Both the position numbers and the translations under genes were made by a program. This document shows positions 29,199 through 38,333 of a DNA stretch of 64,000 nucleotides, in pieces (position 1 is the stretch's first letter; every line of letters begins with the position of its first letter). Where the stretch lies: assembly GCF_013394855.1 (NCBI RefSeq), contig NZ_JABMLK010000002.1, positions 372,001 through 436,000 of the forward strand, written 5' to 3'. The notes below the pieces were generated by a model. It did not search any database, was not told where the DNA came from, and was given only the letters and a program-made list of their open reading frames with translations. This DNA is from Limnobaculum xujianqingii. GTDB taxonomy: Bacteria; Pseudomonadota; Gammaproteobacteria; Enterobacterales; Enterobacteriaceae.

Positions 29199-29867
29199 AT
29201 GACCTACACTCGGCGTAAATTTGTCATCGGTATGGGTACGGTTATATTTTTCTCCGGCCCGGGCCAAAGCTTACTTGCAGCATCAAACAAAACCAATCAG
29301 GTTCGTTACGCCATGATTCATGATGAGACTCTGTGCAATGGCTGTAATCTGTGTGCCAGAGCCTGTCGCAAAGTGAATCATGTTCCCGATCGGGGAAGCC
29401 GTCTATCCATTGCCCATATTCCGGTTTCCGACAATGAAAACGAAACCCAATATCACTTTTTCCGCCACTCCTGTCAGCATTGTGAAGATGCGCCCTGTAT
29501 TGATGTTTGCCCAACGGGAGCCTCATGGCGTGACGATCGGGGAATTGTGCGGGTAGATAAACAACGTTGTATTGGATGTAGTTACTGCATTGGTGCATGC
29601 CCTTATCAGGTTCGTTACCTTAATCCGGTGACTAAAGTGGCGGACAAGTGCGATTTCTGTGCCGAATCCCGACTGGCAAAAGGTTTTGCCCCTATTTGCG
29701 TTAATGTTTGCCCGCAGAACGCGTTAATTTTTGGCCGTGAAGACAGCGAAGTGGTACAGAACTGGCTAAAAAATAATAAATACTATGAGTACCAGTTAAA
29801 AGGTGCCGGTGCTCCTCATCTTTATCGCCGTTTTGGTCAACATCTGATTAAAAAGGATAATGTATGA
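29199..29867 (+). CDS. ydhX: Twin-arginine exported ferredoxin-like protein YdhX
   Basis: YdhX is a four-cluster iron-sulfur protein probably working outside the inner membrane with the cytochrome YdhU. From ATG 29199 (MTYTRRKFVIGMGTVIFFSG) it has a twin-arginine signal, TRRKF, and an AGGGG ribosome-binding site 8 nt upstream. The longer frame from 29082 adds 39 poorly supported residues, although E. coli annotation also uses an upstream start. Cluster motifs are CNGCNLCARAC, CQHCEDAPCIDVCP, CIGCSYCIGACP and CDFC...ICVNVCP. The end (PHLYRRFGQHLIKKDNV) matches E. coli. The gene is preceded by a 217-bp gap after ydhW and overlaps ydhU by 4 bp (ATGA). Confidence 0.9.
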   Translation: MTYTRRKFVIGMGTVIFFSGPGQSLLAASNKTNQVRYAMIHDETLCNGCNLCARACRKVNHVPDRGSRLSIAHIPVSDNENETQYHFFRHSCQHCEDAPCIDVCPTGASWRDDRGIVRVDKQRCIGCSYCIGACPYQVRYLNPVTKVADKCDFCAESRLAKGFAPICVNVCPQNALIFGREDSEVVQNWLKNNKYYEYQLKGAGAPHLYRRFGQHLIKKDNV

Positions 29868-30649
29868 ACGCGATGCCAAATGCTGAACAGTTTCAGTCCC
29901 AGCTAAGTCTCTACATTCCCGTATTTACGCCAGAGTTCTGGCCGGTATGGTTGGTGATTGCAGGAATAGCGTTAGCAGGGATGTTATTGGTGCTGGCGCT
30001 GCATGCCTTTTTACGTTTCAGGCAAGCTAACCGACAAATGCAGGACCACGGCGAGAAAGTTTATCTCTACTCGAAAGCCGTGCGTTTATGGCACTGGTCT
30101 AATGCCCTGTTATTTATTCTGTTACTGTGCAGCGGTTTGATTAACCATTTCAATTTAGTTGCTCCGGCAGCGGTTAAAAGCCTGATTGGGGTACACGAAA
30201 TTTGCGGGTTTCTATTGTTAGCCTGCTGGATTGGTTTTGTGCTGATTAATGCATTGGGGGGTAATGGTCATCATTATTTGATCAAGCCTCAAGGTTGGTT
30301 GGGGCGTGCTATAAGGCAGGTGAACTTCTATCTGTTTGGCATTATGAAAGGAGAAGAGCATCCTTTCCCTGCGACTCAAAGCTCTAAGTTTAATCCCCTA
30401 CAACAGGTTGCCTATCTGGGAGTCATGTATGGACTGGTGCCTCTGCTGCTGATTTCAGGATTGATCTCCCTCTATCCGGAGGCTTTGGGTTTACAGCAGA
30501 TTGGTATTCGATACTGGATCCTTCAGGCTCATTTCTTACTGGCAGTGTTTAGTCTGTTTTTTATATTTGGTCATCTGTATTTGTGTACTACAGGGCGTAC
30601 ACCAACAGAAACCTTCAAATGTATGATTGATGGTTATCATCGTCACTAA
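29864..30649 (+). CDS. ydhU: Cytochrome b-type membrane subunit YdhU
   Basis: YdhU resembles the cytochrome b subunit of thiosulfate reductase and formate dehydrogenase and would link the complex to quinones. The 261-residue protein has an N-terminal anchor (FWPVWLVIAGIALAGMLLVLALHAFL) and four further helices. Candidate haem His residues lie in VRLWHWSNALLF, LINHFNL, GVHEICGFLLL and QAHFLLAVFSLFFIFGHLYLC. It overlaps ydhX by 4 bp and ydhT by 1 bp, so the three are translationally coupled. Confidence 0.92.
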   Translation: MNAMPNAEQFQSQLSLYIPVFTPEFWPVWLVIAGIALAGMLLVLALHAFLRFRQANRQMQDHGEKVYLYSKAVRLWHWSNALLFILLLCSGLINHFNLVAPAAVKSLIGVHEICGFLLLACWIGFVLINALGGNGHHYLIKPQGWLGRAIRQVNFYLFGIMKGEEHPFPATQSSKFNPLQQVAYLGVMYGLVPLLLISGLISLYPEALGLQQIGIRYWILQAHFLLAVFSLFFIFGHLYLCTTGRTPTETFKCMIDGYHRH

Positions 30650-31674
30650 TGCTGCTGATTACCCGCAAAGAGCTAAGGGCCTGGCGAACAGGCCCGAAAA
30701 TTTACCGCTGGTTTCTCAGGAATTTTCCTGAGGGCGGGCGTTACGCTGATGTCCACAATGCTTTGATTCGGCATGGCTATGTTGACTGGGCTACCAGTCT
30801 GGTTGAGTACGCCTATTCCCTGTGGCTGGAAAAAGAGAACTTTGCCCTGCAGGAAACGGATGCCACCGACCTGCTGGCCGATGTGTTAAGCCATCGGCTG
30901 ATGACCGTTGATATCTCTTCATCTTTGTTTCTACCCTCACTGCATTCTTCAACACCAAATGATTTCAAGTCGGCCGTTGCCAATCAATATGCAGGGCGGC
31001 AAGCGAGTGGTGCAGACTATTTCAGCGTAATGAATATTGATAATGGTAGCCAGATTAGCAATAGCGGCGATGAAGCCCGGATAGGTAGCACCGGCAGTAG
31101 CGTAAGAATCGCCAGCTCTGGAGTAAACAGTCAGATTGGCAGTTGTGGCGAATATGGCTGGATTAGCAGCTCAGGCTACTCAACTCAGGTTGCCAGCTGT
31201 GGCTATGGTGCCCGAGTTGGCTGTGTCGGACATGATGTTCGGGTCGGGAGTTCAGGGGACAGGGCGCGTATTGCCGCTGCAGGGAATTCGGCCAAGATTA
31301 GCAGCTCCGGGCGAGGCGTAAAAATAGGCAGCGCAGGAATGCGAGCACGTATAAGTAGTGTGGGAGATAGCTCTAAAGTGGCCAGTGCTGGCGATCTCTC
31401 ACATATTTCCAGCTTTGGCACCGAAGCCAGAGTGGTTAGTGCCGGAAATGATGCACGTATTGTGGCAATGGGAATGGGTTCACTGATAGCTTGTGCTGGC
31501 TCGATTGACTATGTGGTATTAGGAAAAGGAGGCTGTGCTTCTATTCCCTATTTTGATGGTGAACGGATTCGTTTTGCTGTTGCTTATGAAGGGGAAGGAA
31601 ACATTAAGGCCGGAGTGAAATACTGCCTGAATCACCAGCATCAGTTTGTAGAATGGGATAGCGAAATCCGGTGA
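30649..31674 (+). CDS. ydhT: YdhT, uncharacterised protein with a nonapeptide-repeat solenoid
   Basis: The function is unknown. The 341-residue product is clearly longer than E. coli YdhT (about 270). The N-terminal part (MLLITRKELRAWRTGPKIYRWFLRNFPEGGRYADVHNALI) resembles the small N-terminal domain seen in several E. coli cytoplasmic proteins. After a linker, residues 132-284 are 17 perfect-length nonapeptides of consensus x-x-[AS]-[RKQ]-[IV]-[GAS]-S-x-G, for example DEARIGSTG and SSVRIASSG. Such regular short repeats normally form a beta-solenoid. The C-terminus ends KYCLNHQHQFVEWDSEIR. It starts 1 bp inside the ydhU stop (TAATG). No signal peptide or cofactor motif is seen. Confidence 0.88.
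   Translation: MLLITRKELRAWRTGPKIYRWFLRNFPEGGRYADVHNALIRHGYVDWATSLVEYAYSLWLEKENFALQETDATDLLADVLSHRLMTVDISSSLFLPSLHSSTPNDFKSAVANQYAGRQASGADYFSVMNIDNGSQISNSGDEARIGSTGSSVRIASSGVNSQIGSCGEYGWISSSGYSTQVASCGYGARVGCVGHDVRVGSSGDRARIAAAGNSAKISSSGRGVKIGSAGMRARISSVGDSSKVASAGDLSHISSFGTEARVVSAGNDARIVAMGMGSLIACAGSIDYVVLGKGGCASIPYFDGERIRFAVAYEGEGNIKAGVKYCLNHQHQFVEWDSEIR
31042..31500 (+). repeat. 17 tandem 27-bp (nonapeptide) repeats inside ydhT
   Basis: 459 bp = 17 x 27 bp without any indel. Each unit encodes nine residues with Ile/Val at position 5 and Gly at position 9. Units differ at the DNA level, so the array is old and kept at protein level rather than recently amplified. Confidence 0.85.
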
Positions 31675-31692
31675 TATCAGGGATATCACCGG
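31668..31692. terminator. Inverted repeat between convergent ydhT and hemL
   Basis: CCGGTGATATC and GATATCACCGG form an 11-bp perfect stem around AGG. It includes the ydhT stop codon and ends 12 bp from the hemL stop. There is no T-run on either side, so it is either a weak bidirectional terminator or a 3'-end protecting hairpin. Confidence 0.6.
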
Positions 31693-31703
31693 AGAGTAAT
31701 CAC

Positions 31704-32990
31704 TTACGCAGCCAGTTTTGCAAAGCAGCGTTCAGCGGCATCAATAGTGCGTTGAATATCTTTCGCTGAATGAGCCAGTGACATAAAGCCCGCTTCAAAT
31801 GCTGATGGCGCCAGATAGACACCTTCCTGCAGCATCAAATGGAAGAAGCGCTTAAAGCGTTCAACGTCGCATTTCACCACGTCCTGATAACAGGTTACGC
31901 TGTCAGTATCAGTGAAGAAAATACCAAACATACCGCCAACGTAGTTCATCACCAGAGGGATACCTTGTCTTTTTGCTGCTTCCAGTAAACCATTAGCTAA
32001 CTGCTCGGTTCTTTCTGCCAGCTGTGAGTAAACACCCACATCGGTAAGCTGGCTCAAGCAGGCATAACCTGCGGCCATTGCGATAGGGTTACCTGACAGG
32101 GTTCCTGCCTGATATACCGGACCAGTTGGAGCCAGAGCGGCCATTACATCGCGACGACCACCAAATGCACCAACTGGCATACCGCCACCGATGATTTTAC
32201 CTAAGCAGGTCAGGTCTGGCGTAACGTTGTAGTAAGCCTGAGCTCCGCCCAGCGCAACACGGAAGCCGGTCATCACCTCATCAATAATTAACAGTGCGCC
32301 GTACTGGTCACACAATTGACGTAAGCCCGGCAGGAAGTCGGCAGCCGGAGGAATACAGTTCATATTGCCAGCTACGGGCTCAACAATAATACAGGCGATA
32401 GAGTCAGGATTTTGTTCAAACGCCTCACGTACAGTATTGAGATCGTTATAAGTACAGGTCAGGGTATGTTTAGCAAAATCAGCTGGTACGCCCGGAGAGT
32501 TTGGCTGGCCTAAAGTTAGTGCGCCCGAGCCTGCTTTTACTAACAAACAGTCGGCGTGGCCGTGGTAGCAACCTTCAAATTTAATGATTTTATCGCGACC
32601 GGTAAATCCTCGAGCCAGGCGAATAGCGCTCATAGTGGCTTCAGTACCAGAGTTAACCATCCGTACCATATCCATGGATGGAACCAGTTCGGTAACCAGG
32701 GTTGCCATCTCCACTTCCATTTCGGTTGGTGCACCAAAGCTTAAACCGCGCTGTACAGCTTCAATGACTGCGTCACGAATAACATCATTATTATGGCCAA
32801 GGATCATTGGACCCCATGAGCCTACATAGTCGATATAGGCTTTACCATCAGCATCATACAGGTAAGCACCGTCAGCACGTTCAACAAACAGTGGTACTCC
32901 GCCCACGCCGGTAAATGCACGTACTGGTGAGTTAACTCCGCCGGGGATGACCTGCTGGGCCTGTAGATAAAGACTTTCTGATTTACTCAT
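31704..32990 (-). CDS. hemL: Glutamate-1-semialdehyde 2,1-aminomutase HemL
   Basis: HemL is the cytoplasmic PLP enzyme that turns glutamate-1-semialdehyde into 5-aminolevulinate, the second step of the C5 haem pathway. The 428 residues match the family (E. coli 426). Landmarks are the N-terminal [45 protein letters not shown], the Asp motif [19 protein letters not shown], and [19 protein letters not shown] with the PLP lysine in GKIIGGG. It is divergent from erpA. The E. coli gene clcA, normally between hemL and erpA, is missing. Confidence 0.98.
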   Translation of the reverse strand: MSKSESLYLQAQQVIPGGVNSPVRAFTGVGGVPLFVERADGAYLYDADGKAYIDYVGSWGPMILGHNNDVIRDAVIEAVQRGLSFGAPTEMEVEMATLVTELVPSMDMVRMVNSGTEATMSAIRLARGFTGRDKIIKFEGCYHGHADCLLVKAGSGALTLGQPNSPGVPADFAKHTLTCTYNDLNTVREAFEQNPDSIACIIVEPVAGNMNCIPPAADFLPGLRQLCDQYGALLIIDEVMTGFRVALGGAQAYYNVTPDLTCLGKIIGGGMPVGAFGGRRDVMAALAPTGPVYQAGTLSGNPIAMAAGYACLSQLTDVGVYSQLAERTEQLANGLLEAAKRQGIPLVMNYVGGMFGIFFTDTDSVTCYQDVVKCDVERFKRFFHLMLQEGVYLAPSAFEAGFMSLAHSAKDIQRTIDAAERCFAKLAA

Positions 32991-33366
32991 GAAGAGGCTC
33001 CTGCCTTGTTATCGGAATAGGTTATATCCGCCTATTCTAAAAGAACTGAGGATAAATATCAGCTTTAGAATCTTTACCAGTCTTGTCAAAGGGTTTCAAT
33101 AGTTTGAGTATTATTGAAAAAAGGGAGGTAAAGGCAGGAAAAAATAAAGCGTAATTTGACGCATTTTGTTACCGGCGTTGGTGGTAAAATGAAGCAATCA
33201 GGCGTAGCTTACGGGCTATGTTTTTCTTATGCCTCTTGTTGATTTATTGTGGAATGAGGCGCGACTGCGTATAATACTTGAACGTTTTAGTCAACTATTA
33301 GATAATTATAAGATTATCAGACTCGCCCGTGTCGCGAGTCTGAACCAGATAAGCCGGAGACAATTG
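32991..33366. promoter_or_regulatory. hemL-erpA divergent promoter region with a hairpin in the erpA leader
   Basis: These 376 bp hold both promoters. The clearest feature is CAGACTCGC/GCGAGTCTG (33318-33326 with 33334-33342), a perfect 9-bp stem with a 7-nt loop ending 24 bp before the erpA ATG, so it lies in the erpA 5' leader. It could affect erpA translation. In E. coli erpA is controlled by IscR; I could not identify an IscR site with confidence. Confidence 0.5.
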
Positions 33367-33711
33367 ATGAGTGATTCAACTGCTTTGCCCCTCGAATTTA
33401 CCGATGCGGCAGCAAATAAAGTAAAGGCGCTGATTGCGGATGAAAGCAATCCTGAATTAAAACTGCGTGTTTATATTACCGGTGGTGGTTGTAGCGGCTT
33501 CCAGTATGGTTTCACCTTTGATGAAAAGGTTAACGACGGCGATATGATTATCGAGAAACAGGGTGTTTCTTTGGTTGTTGACCCAATGAGCCTGCAGTAT
33601 CTGGTTGGCGGTGCGGTTGATTATACTGAAGGTTTGGAAGGTTCTCGTTTTATTATTCAGAACCCAAATGCGAAGAGTACTTGTGGGTGTGGATCGTCGT
33701 TTAGTGTTTAA
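33367..33711 (+). CDS. erpA: Iron-sulfur cluster insertion protein ErpA
   Basis: ErpA is an A-type carrier that delivers Fe-S clusters to apoproteins, in E. coli essential for IspG/IspH in aerobic growth. From ATG 33367 ([20 protein letters not shown], after CCGGAGACAATTG) it is 114 residues, as in E. coli. The in-frame extension upstream to 33229 is not supported. The three conserved Cys are in [12 protein letters not shown] and the C-terminal [11 protein letters not shown]. It is followed by the large hairpin element, then convergent yadS. Confidence 0.98.
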   Translation: MSDSTALPLEFTDAAANKVKALIADESNPELKLRVYITGGGCSGFQYGFTFDEKVNDGDMIIEKQGVSLVVDPMSLQYLVGGAVDYTEGLEGSRFIIQNPNAKSTCGCGSSFSV

Positions 33712-33756
33712 GTTTTAGCATTGCGAATTTGCTGGTAAATGTTGTAAATCGGCATT

Positions 33757-33960
33757 TGAGGATATTCCGGCCGTAATGACTGTGTGCTTATATTTGTATT
33801 GAGTGCGGCCGGAAGACCATCTGTACTTGGGCCCGAGTGCGTTGGGCCTGGCCGGGCTAGGGGCAGTTATGAAACACCTGGTGGTGTTTCACCCTTCGGG
33901 CCAACGCAAGCGTTGTTCAAACAGGCTTTGCCTGTTTGTCCGGCAGCTAAAGCTGCTACG
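33757..33960 (+). repeat. Dispersed intergenic hairpin element, copy C (multi-hairpin)
   Basis: Between the convergent ends of erpA and yadS lies a string of hairpins. In order: CCGGCCG/CGGCCGG (33767-33773 with 33806-33812); GGCCC/GGGCC (33830-33834 with 33844-33848) with GAGTGC in the loop; GAAACACC/GGTGTTTC (33871-33890); CCC-TTC-GGG (33892-33900); CAACGC-AA-GCGTTG (33902-33915); AAACAGGC-TTT-GCCTGTTT (33919-33937); GCAGC-TAAA-GCTGC (33943-33956). The first two align with copy A (reverse orientation) and the later ones with copy D. Open frames crossing it are by-products of the palindromes. Confidence 0.8.
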
Positions 33961-34129
33961 ACCCCAACGCCCGACCCTCCCAACGATTGACTGTTTTAAG
34001 AAAAAATTTCAACTGCCAGACGTTGTTATCAATCTGGAATAACCTTTACCTGTTTTTTCTGGCTTAATCTAAGTCAATCCCTGAATTTTCGGACAATTAA
34101 CTCTTCAATTTTTTTACTGATTCTATTTC

Positions 34130-34744
34130 TTACTTTTCCAAACTAAACGTTGGGAGTTTCAGGCTCCAGCGGATGGCGGCCAGGCGGATGGTGAGGGTGA
34201 TGACCATGCCTATCATACCGGATTCTTCCAGGCCCAGATTGAAGTAATAGTGGGCGGTGGCGTGCACACAACCGCCGATAATACAGGCAGTGGCGTAGAC
34301 TTCGGTGCGTAGAATCATTGGGATTTCACGGGCCAGTACATCGCGGATGATACCGCCGCCAACGCCGGTTAATACACCCATGCAAGTTGCCACCAGTGGA
34401 CCGGTTCCGGCCAGAAAGGCTTTGTTAACGCCAATACCGACGAACACCGCGAGGCCGATGGCGTCCAGTACCGGTAAGATCCATTTTGGCAGGCTGCGGG
34501 GGTGGCGAACCAGCAGAATAGTGAACACACAGGTTACCAGTGCTACCACTAAATCGGTGGGGTCTTTAACCCAGAATACCGGGCCATTGGCTAATGCCAT
34601 ATCGCGGATAGTTCCACCGCCTACTGCTGTTACCACACCAAGTACTAAAACCCCAAATGGGTCCATGCGTAACTTTCCCGCTAACAGTACGCCAGAAATA
34701 GCAAAAACAGCAGTTCCAAGAATATCCAGCCAATAAACCAACAT
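34130..34744 (-). CDS. yadS: TRIC/UPF0126-family membrane protein YadS
   Basis: A 204-residue inner-membrane protein of the bacterial TRIC channel family. The two halves repeat each other: residues 1-90 contain VLVLGVVTAVGGGTIRDMAL, and residues 95-180 contain CMGVLTGVGGGIIRDVLARE. The GGGxIRD motif in each is the family hallmark, and about seven hydrophobic helices are visible. Bacterial TRIC homologues conduct K+; the role of YadS itself is not established. It is followed (same strand, 29 bp upstream) by btuF, as in E. coli. Confidence 0.92.
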   Translation of the reverse strand: MLVYWLDILGTAVFAISGVLLAGKLRMDPFGVLVLGVVTAVGGGTIRDMALANGPVFWVKDPTDLVVALVTCVFTILLVRHPRSLPKWILPVLDAIGLAVFVGIGVNKAFLAGTGPLVATCMGVLTGVGGGIIRDVLAREIPMILRTEVYATACIIGGCVHATAHYYFNLGLEESGMIGMVITLTIRLAAIRWSLKLPTFSLEK

Positions 34745-34773
34745 ATAACAGGTACTCCAATCCTATGGTGTAT

Positions 34774-35628
34774 CTAGGGTGTAGATGATATTTCAGACAT
34801 CTTTTGGCATATGACTTCAGCGGCCTGTATTATCCTTGGTCCGCTGCGGTTAAACCAGTCTTCCGGAACGGTAACGACAGGAATATCTAACTGACCGCGC
34901 CAGAATGCTTGAACGTTTTTAATTTTTTCCTGTTCACCCGCAATCACTATTAACTGTGGTTTGCGGGTAAGTACCTGCTCACGACTAACCTGAGGCCAGG
35001 GGACCGGGCTGTCGGCAAAGATATTTTTTCCACCGCACAGAGAAATGACTTCGCTCTGTAATGTCTTGCCTGAGGCAGTAAACAGCGGCTGATTACTAAA
35101 TTGTAGAAACACTCTGACCGGTTCGCCTTTTCGCTGATAGCGCTGTTCCAAAGCCTGTTTGTCAGTCAGCAGTTTAGCGGCGGCCTGATGGGCTACTGCT
35201 GGTTTTGGGCTGTAGCTGGCTAACTGGTTCAGATTATCCGCAATTTCCTGAATAGTTTGTGGGTCGGAATAGAATAGCGAAATACCAAATCCGGATAGCT
35301 GATCCAGGACTTTCTGTGGATTGCCACCACGCCAGGCCAGTATCAGGTCGGGCTTTAGCGCCAGTACACGCTCCAGATTTATACCCTGCCAGGAAGCCAC
35401 TTTTTCTAACTTGCTGGCTTCAGGAGGGTAGTCTGAATGATCACTGGCGGCTATCAACACCTCACTCATTCCAGCGGCATAGGCCAGCTCGGTGGTATGA
35501 GGTGCCAGGCTGATAACCCTCTGTGGGGTAGCCTTTGCCTGATGAGAGCCCATAAACAAGCCAACCGCTGCTAGCAGAACTAACAGCGGCATGGTCAGGT
35601 ATTTTTGTCGTAAAGGCTGAACGGTCAT
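34774..35628 (-). CDS. btuF: Vitamin B12-binding periplasmic protein BtuF
   Basis: BtuF presents cobalamin to the BtuCD importer. The 284-residue sequence begins with an extended signal peptide ([18 protein letters not shown], cleavage near AKA|TP). The mature protein is a class III binding protein: [56 protein letters not shown], and [29 protein letters not shown] segments. Its ATG overlaps the mtn stop by 1 bp (TAATG), so the two are translationally coupled, as in E. coli. Confidence 0.95.
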   Translation of the reverse strand: MTVQPLRQKYLTMPLLVLLAAVGLFMGSHQAKATPQRVISLAPHTTELAYAAGMSEVLIAASDHSDYPPEASKLEKVASWQGINLERVLALKPDLILAWRGGNPQKVLDQLSGFGISLFYSDPQTIQEIADNLNQLASYSPKPAVAHQAAAKLLTDKQALEQRYQRKGEPVRVFLQFSNQPLFTASGKTLQSEVISLCGGKNIFADSPVPWPQVSREQVLTRKPQLIVIAGEQEKIKNVQAFWRGQLDIPVVTVPEDWFNRSGPRIIQAAEVICQKMSEISSTP

Positions 35629-36329
35629 TATTGTTGTTCTGCCAGTGCCTTAAGCATAGTGCCAACCATCAGAGAAGACTGCTGGGCGGCTAACACCAGA
35701 AACTCATCAAAGCTTAGATGAGATTCCCGATCGGCAACGTCAGAAATAGCACGAACCACCACAAAAGGTGTACCAAACTGATAGCAAACGTGACCAATGG
35801 CGGCGGCCTCCATCTCAACGGCAATGACGGAAGGGAAGGTGGCACGAATACGTGCCAGCGGCTCAGCACCGTTAATAAAAGCATCACCGCTGCAAATCAG
35901 GCCACGAACCGCATGCAGGTCGCACTGTTGAATACAGCGTTCCGCCAGAGTAATTAATTTTGGATCTGCCGGAAAAGCAGCCGGGCAACCCGCCATTTGA
36001 CCTGGCTCGTAGCCGAATGCAGTGACATCGGCATCGTGATAGCGAACTTCGTCTGATACCACGATATCACCCACTTTAAGTGTTGATGCCAGACCACCAG
36101 CAGAACCGGTATTAATGACTACATCGGGCTTACAGGTTTCCAGTAACAGAGTAGTACCCAGCGCAGCGGCGACTTTACCGATACCAGATTTTAATAAAGC
36201 TACGTCAATACCATTTAAACGACCGGTATAAATTTCGCAGCCAGCGCGTTTAATGGTTTCACCGTGTTCGATTTGAGAACGCAGCAGGGCAACTTCTTGC
36301 TCCATGGCGCCAATAATACCTATTTTCAT
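35628..36329 (-). CDS. mtn: 5'-methylthioadenosine/S-adenosylhomocysteine nucleosidase
   Basis: Mtn (Pfs/MtnN) cleaves adenine from MTA and S-adenosylhomocysteine in methyl recycling and autoinducer-2 production. The 233 residues match E. coli (232). Landmarks are [16 protein letters not shown] with the catalytic Glu region, [38 protein letters not shown], and [16 protein letters not shown] followed by VRAISDVAD, which carries the catalytic Asp. It is divergent from dgt. Confidence 0.97.
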   Translation of the reverse strand: MKIGIIGAMEQEVALLRSQIEHGETIKRAGCEIYTGRLNGIDVALLKSGIGKVAAALGTTLLLETCKPDVVINTGSAGGLASTLKVGDIVVSDEVRYHDADVTAFGYEPGQMAGCPAAFPADPKLITLAERCIQQCDLHAVRGLICSGDAFINGAEPLARIRATFPSVIAVEMEAAAIGHVCYQFGTPFVVVRAISDVADRESHLSFDEFLVLAAQQSSLMVGTMLKALAEQQ

Positions 36330-36588
36330 CGCGATCTCCTGCTAAGTTCGATGCATAAATTGGCGCGTAGTCTATCATGCTAATGAGCGAAATGAGTCGC
36401 TTCAAATGCAGAGATTTTTACCTGCTTTTGATTAATCTTTAATCCGTGAGCGGATAATGTATGATTGTGGCTGAAAATGTCATATCGCGATGAAACAGAA
36501 CAGCTTTGGTTTTCATCAGGATAGAATCAAAAAGGCAGGGCTCCGGGGGAAGAACGTAGCACTGCCACCAGCAGAATGGGAAGAGGCT

Positions 36589-38088
36589 ATGTCCGGGATT
36601 GATTTTGGCAAGCGAATAACAGTGCAGCGTCCTTTTAGTTCATCATCGCCAGCCCCGGTGGGGGAATACGAAATTACCCGCCAGTTTGAAAGCGATCGCG
36701 GGCGTATTATCAATTCTGCGGCTATTCGCCGATTACAGCAAAAAACACAGGTATTTCCACTGGAGCGCAATGCGGCGGTACGTAGTCGTTTGACCCATTC
36801 TATGGAGGTACAACAGGTCGGTCGTCATATTGCTAAAGACATCTTCCACCAGTTGAAAAAAGAAGGGAAAATTGAGCAACTGGGGTTGGACAAAACCTTA
36901 GAGGCTTTTGAAAGTATCGTTGAAATGGCCTGTCTGATGCACGATGTGGGTAATCCTCCTTTTGGTCATTTTGGTGAAGCAGCAATTAATAACTGGTTTG
37001 GCAAACGCCTGAACGCTGGGGCCGGTAAGCTATGTCACTACAATTGCCTGCGGCTGGAAGATGACCAGCCAGAATTAAACCAACTGCGCTTGCGCATTTG
37101 TCAGGACTTAAGCAATTTTGAAGGAAATGCTCAGGCGATTCGTCTGGTGCATACGCTGCTGAAACTGAACCTCACCTATTCTCAGGTTGCCTGCATACTG
37201 AAATACACCAAACCCGCTTACTGGTCAGACAGCGTTCCGGCCGAGTTCAGCTATCTGATGAAAAAGCCTGGCTATTATTTGGCGGAAGAAGCCTTTGTAA
37301 CCGAGCTGCGTTATAAGCTGGGCATGGAAGAGTTCAGCCGTTATCCGCTGACTTATATTATGGAAGCGGCAGATGATATTTCTTATTGCATTGCCGATCT
37401 CGAAGATGCGGTAGAGAAAAGCATTCTGACCATTGAACAGCTGTATGACCACTTGAAATGTGCATGGGGAACGGTATCAACAGGGGATCTGTTTGATAAA
37501 ACCGTTGGCAGTGCCATTCGTAAAATGGAGCAGGGCAGCGGTTATCGTCATCGCGAAGATCAATTTTTTATGTACCTGCGGGTATATACCGTCGGTCAGT
37601 TAGTGCCTAAAGCGGCTCAGCGCTTTATTCAAAATTTACCGGCGATTTTTGCCGGAAACTTTAATCAGGCATTGCTGGAAGATGGTGATGAAGCCTTTAA
37701 GTTATTGAGCGTCTATAAAGATGTGGCGCTGAAATATGTCTTTAGTCATGAAGAGGTTGAACAATTAGAACTACAGGGCTACCGGGTGATCAACGGCCTG
37801 CTGGATATTTACAGCCCGTTGCTGGATATGCCTATGGCTGATTTTACCCGATTGGTAAAAGAGAATAGTCACCGAAGCTATCTGATAGAGACCCGATTGT
37901 TTCATAAGCTCTCCACCAAACACTGTATGGCCTATAAAGAGGCTATGGCTAAATTAGTGCATTTGCCTGAATCACAGTTGGAGATTCGGGAGTTCTATTA
38001 TCGTGCCAGACTGATTCAGGATTACATCAGTGGCATGACCGATCTCTATGCTTATGATGAGTACCGTAAATTAATGGCGGCAGAGTAA
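36589..38088 (+). CDS. dgt: Deoxyguanosinetriphosphate triphosphohydrolase Dgt
   Basis: Dgt hydrolyses dGTP to deoxyguanosine and tripolyphosphate. The start chosen is ATG 36589 ([16 protein letters not shown]), which follows GGGAAGAGGCT and aligns with E. coli MAQIDFRKKI; it gives 499 residues (E. coli 505). The longer in-frame start at 36490 adds 33 unsupported residues. HD-domain metal ligands are in [12 protein letters not shown] and [45 protein letters not shown] is typical of the family. In E. coli degP follows; here cdaR comes directly after 245 bp. Confidence 0.96.
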   Translation: MSGIDFGKRITVQRPFSSSSPAPVGEYEITRQFESDRGRIINSAAIRRLQQKTQVFPLERNAAVRSRLTHSMEVQQVGRHIAKDIFHQLKKEGKIEQLGLDKTLEAFESIVEMACLMHDVGNPPFGHFGEAAINNWFGKRLNAGAGKLCHYNCLRLEDDQPELNQLRLRICQDLSNFEGNAQAIRLVHTLLKLNLTYSQVACILKYTKPAYWSDSVPAEFSYLMKKPGYYLAEEAFVTELRYKLGMEEFSRYPLTYIMEAADDISYCIADLEDAVEKSILTIEQLYDHLKCAWGTVSTGDLFDKTVGSAIRKMEQGSGYRHREDQFFMYLRVYTVGQLVPKAAQRFIQNLPAIFAGNFNQALLEDGDEAFKLLSVYKDVALKYVFSHEEVEQLELQGYRVINGLLDIYSPLLDMPMADFTRLVKENSHRSYLIETRLFHKLSTKHCMAYKEAMAKLVHLPESQLEIREFYYRARLIQDYISGMTDLYAYDEYRKLMAAE

Positions 38089-38258
38089 CGCTCTGTCACC
38101 AGTTTTACTGTTTCCTGCCATATCCCGCTTTATCTTCTCCCTGTTTCAGGGAGATATGCCACTATTGTTATCAAATTGATATTTTTTCTATACAAATTGC
38201 TGTTTTCTCCGTGCATAAATGTGACTGTTTCCGCAATTTGAACAAATAGAATACAAAT

Positions 38259-38274
38259 TTGTGCATTTGCACAA
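38259..38274. promoter_or_regulatory. Probable CdaR operator upstream of cdaR
   Basis: TTGTGC-ATTT-GCACAA is a perfect inverted repeat 59 bp before the cdaR ATG, followed by AATGCT. A near-copy with the same AATGCT end lies in the garD-gudP intergenic region (42120-42135). Sharing between the regulator gene and its target operon suggests a CdaR site; the E. coli CdaR consensus was not available to compare. Confidence 0.6.
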
Positions 38275-38333
38275 TGCTCTGAGTAAAAACAGCAATTAGT
38301 CTTGAGGGTCAGAACCACTTCAGGGATACCGCC

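Noticed and set aside
31042..31500. Regular 27-bp repeats considered as a CRISPR or DNA satellite
   Set aside because: Units vary in DNA but keep a nine-residue protein pattern in frame with ydhT; no spacer structure.
33784..34042. Two overlapping plus-strand frames of 68 and 79 residues in the hairpin element
   Set aside because: They run through consecutive palindromes, lack ribosome-binding sites and known domains; the structure signal explains the sequence better than coding does.
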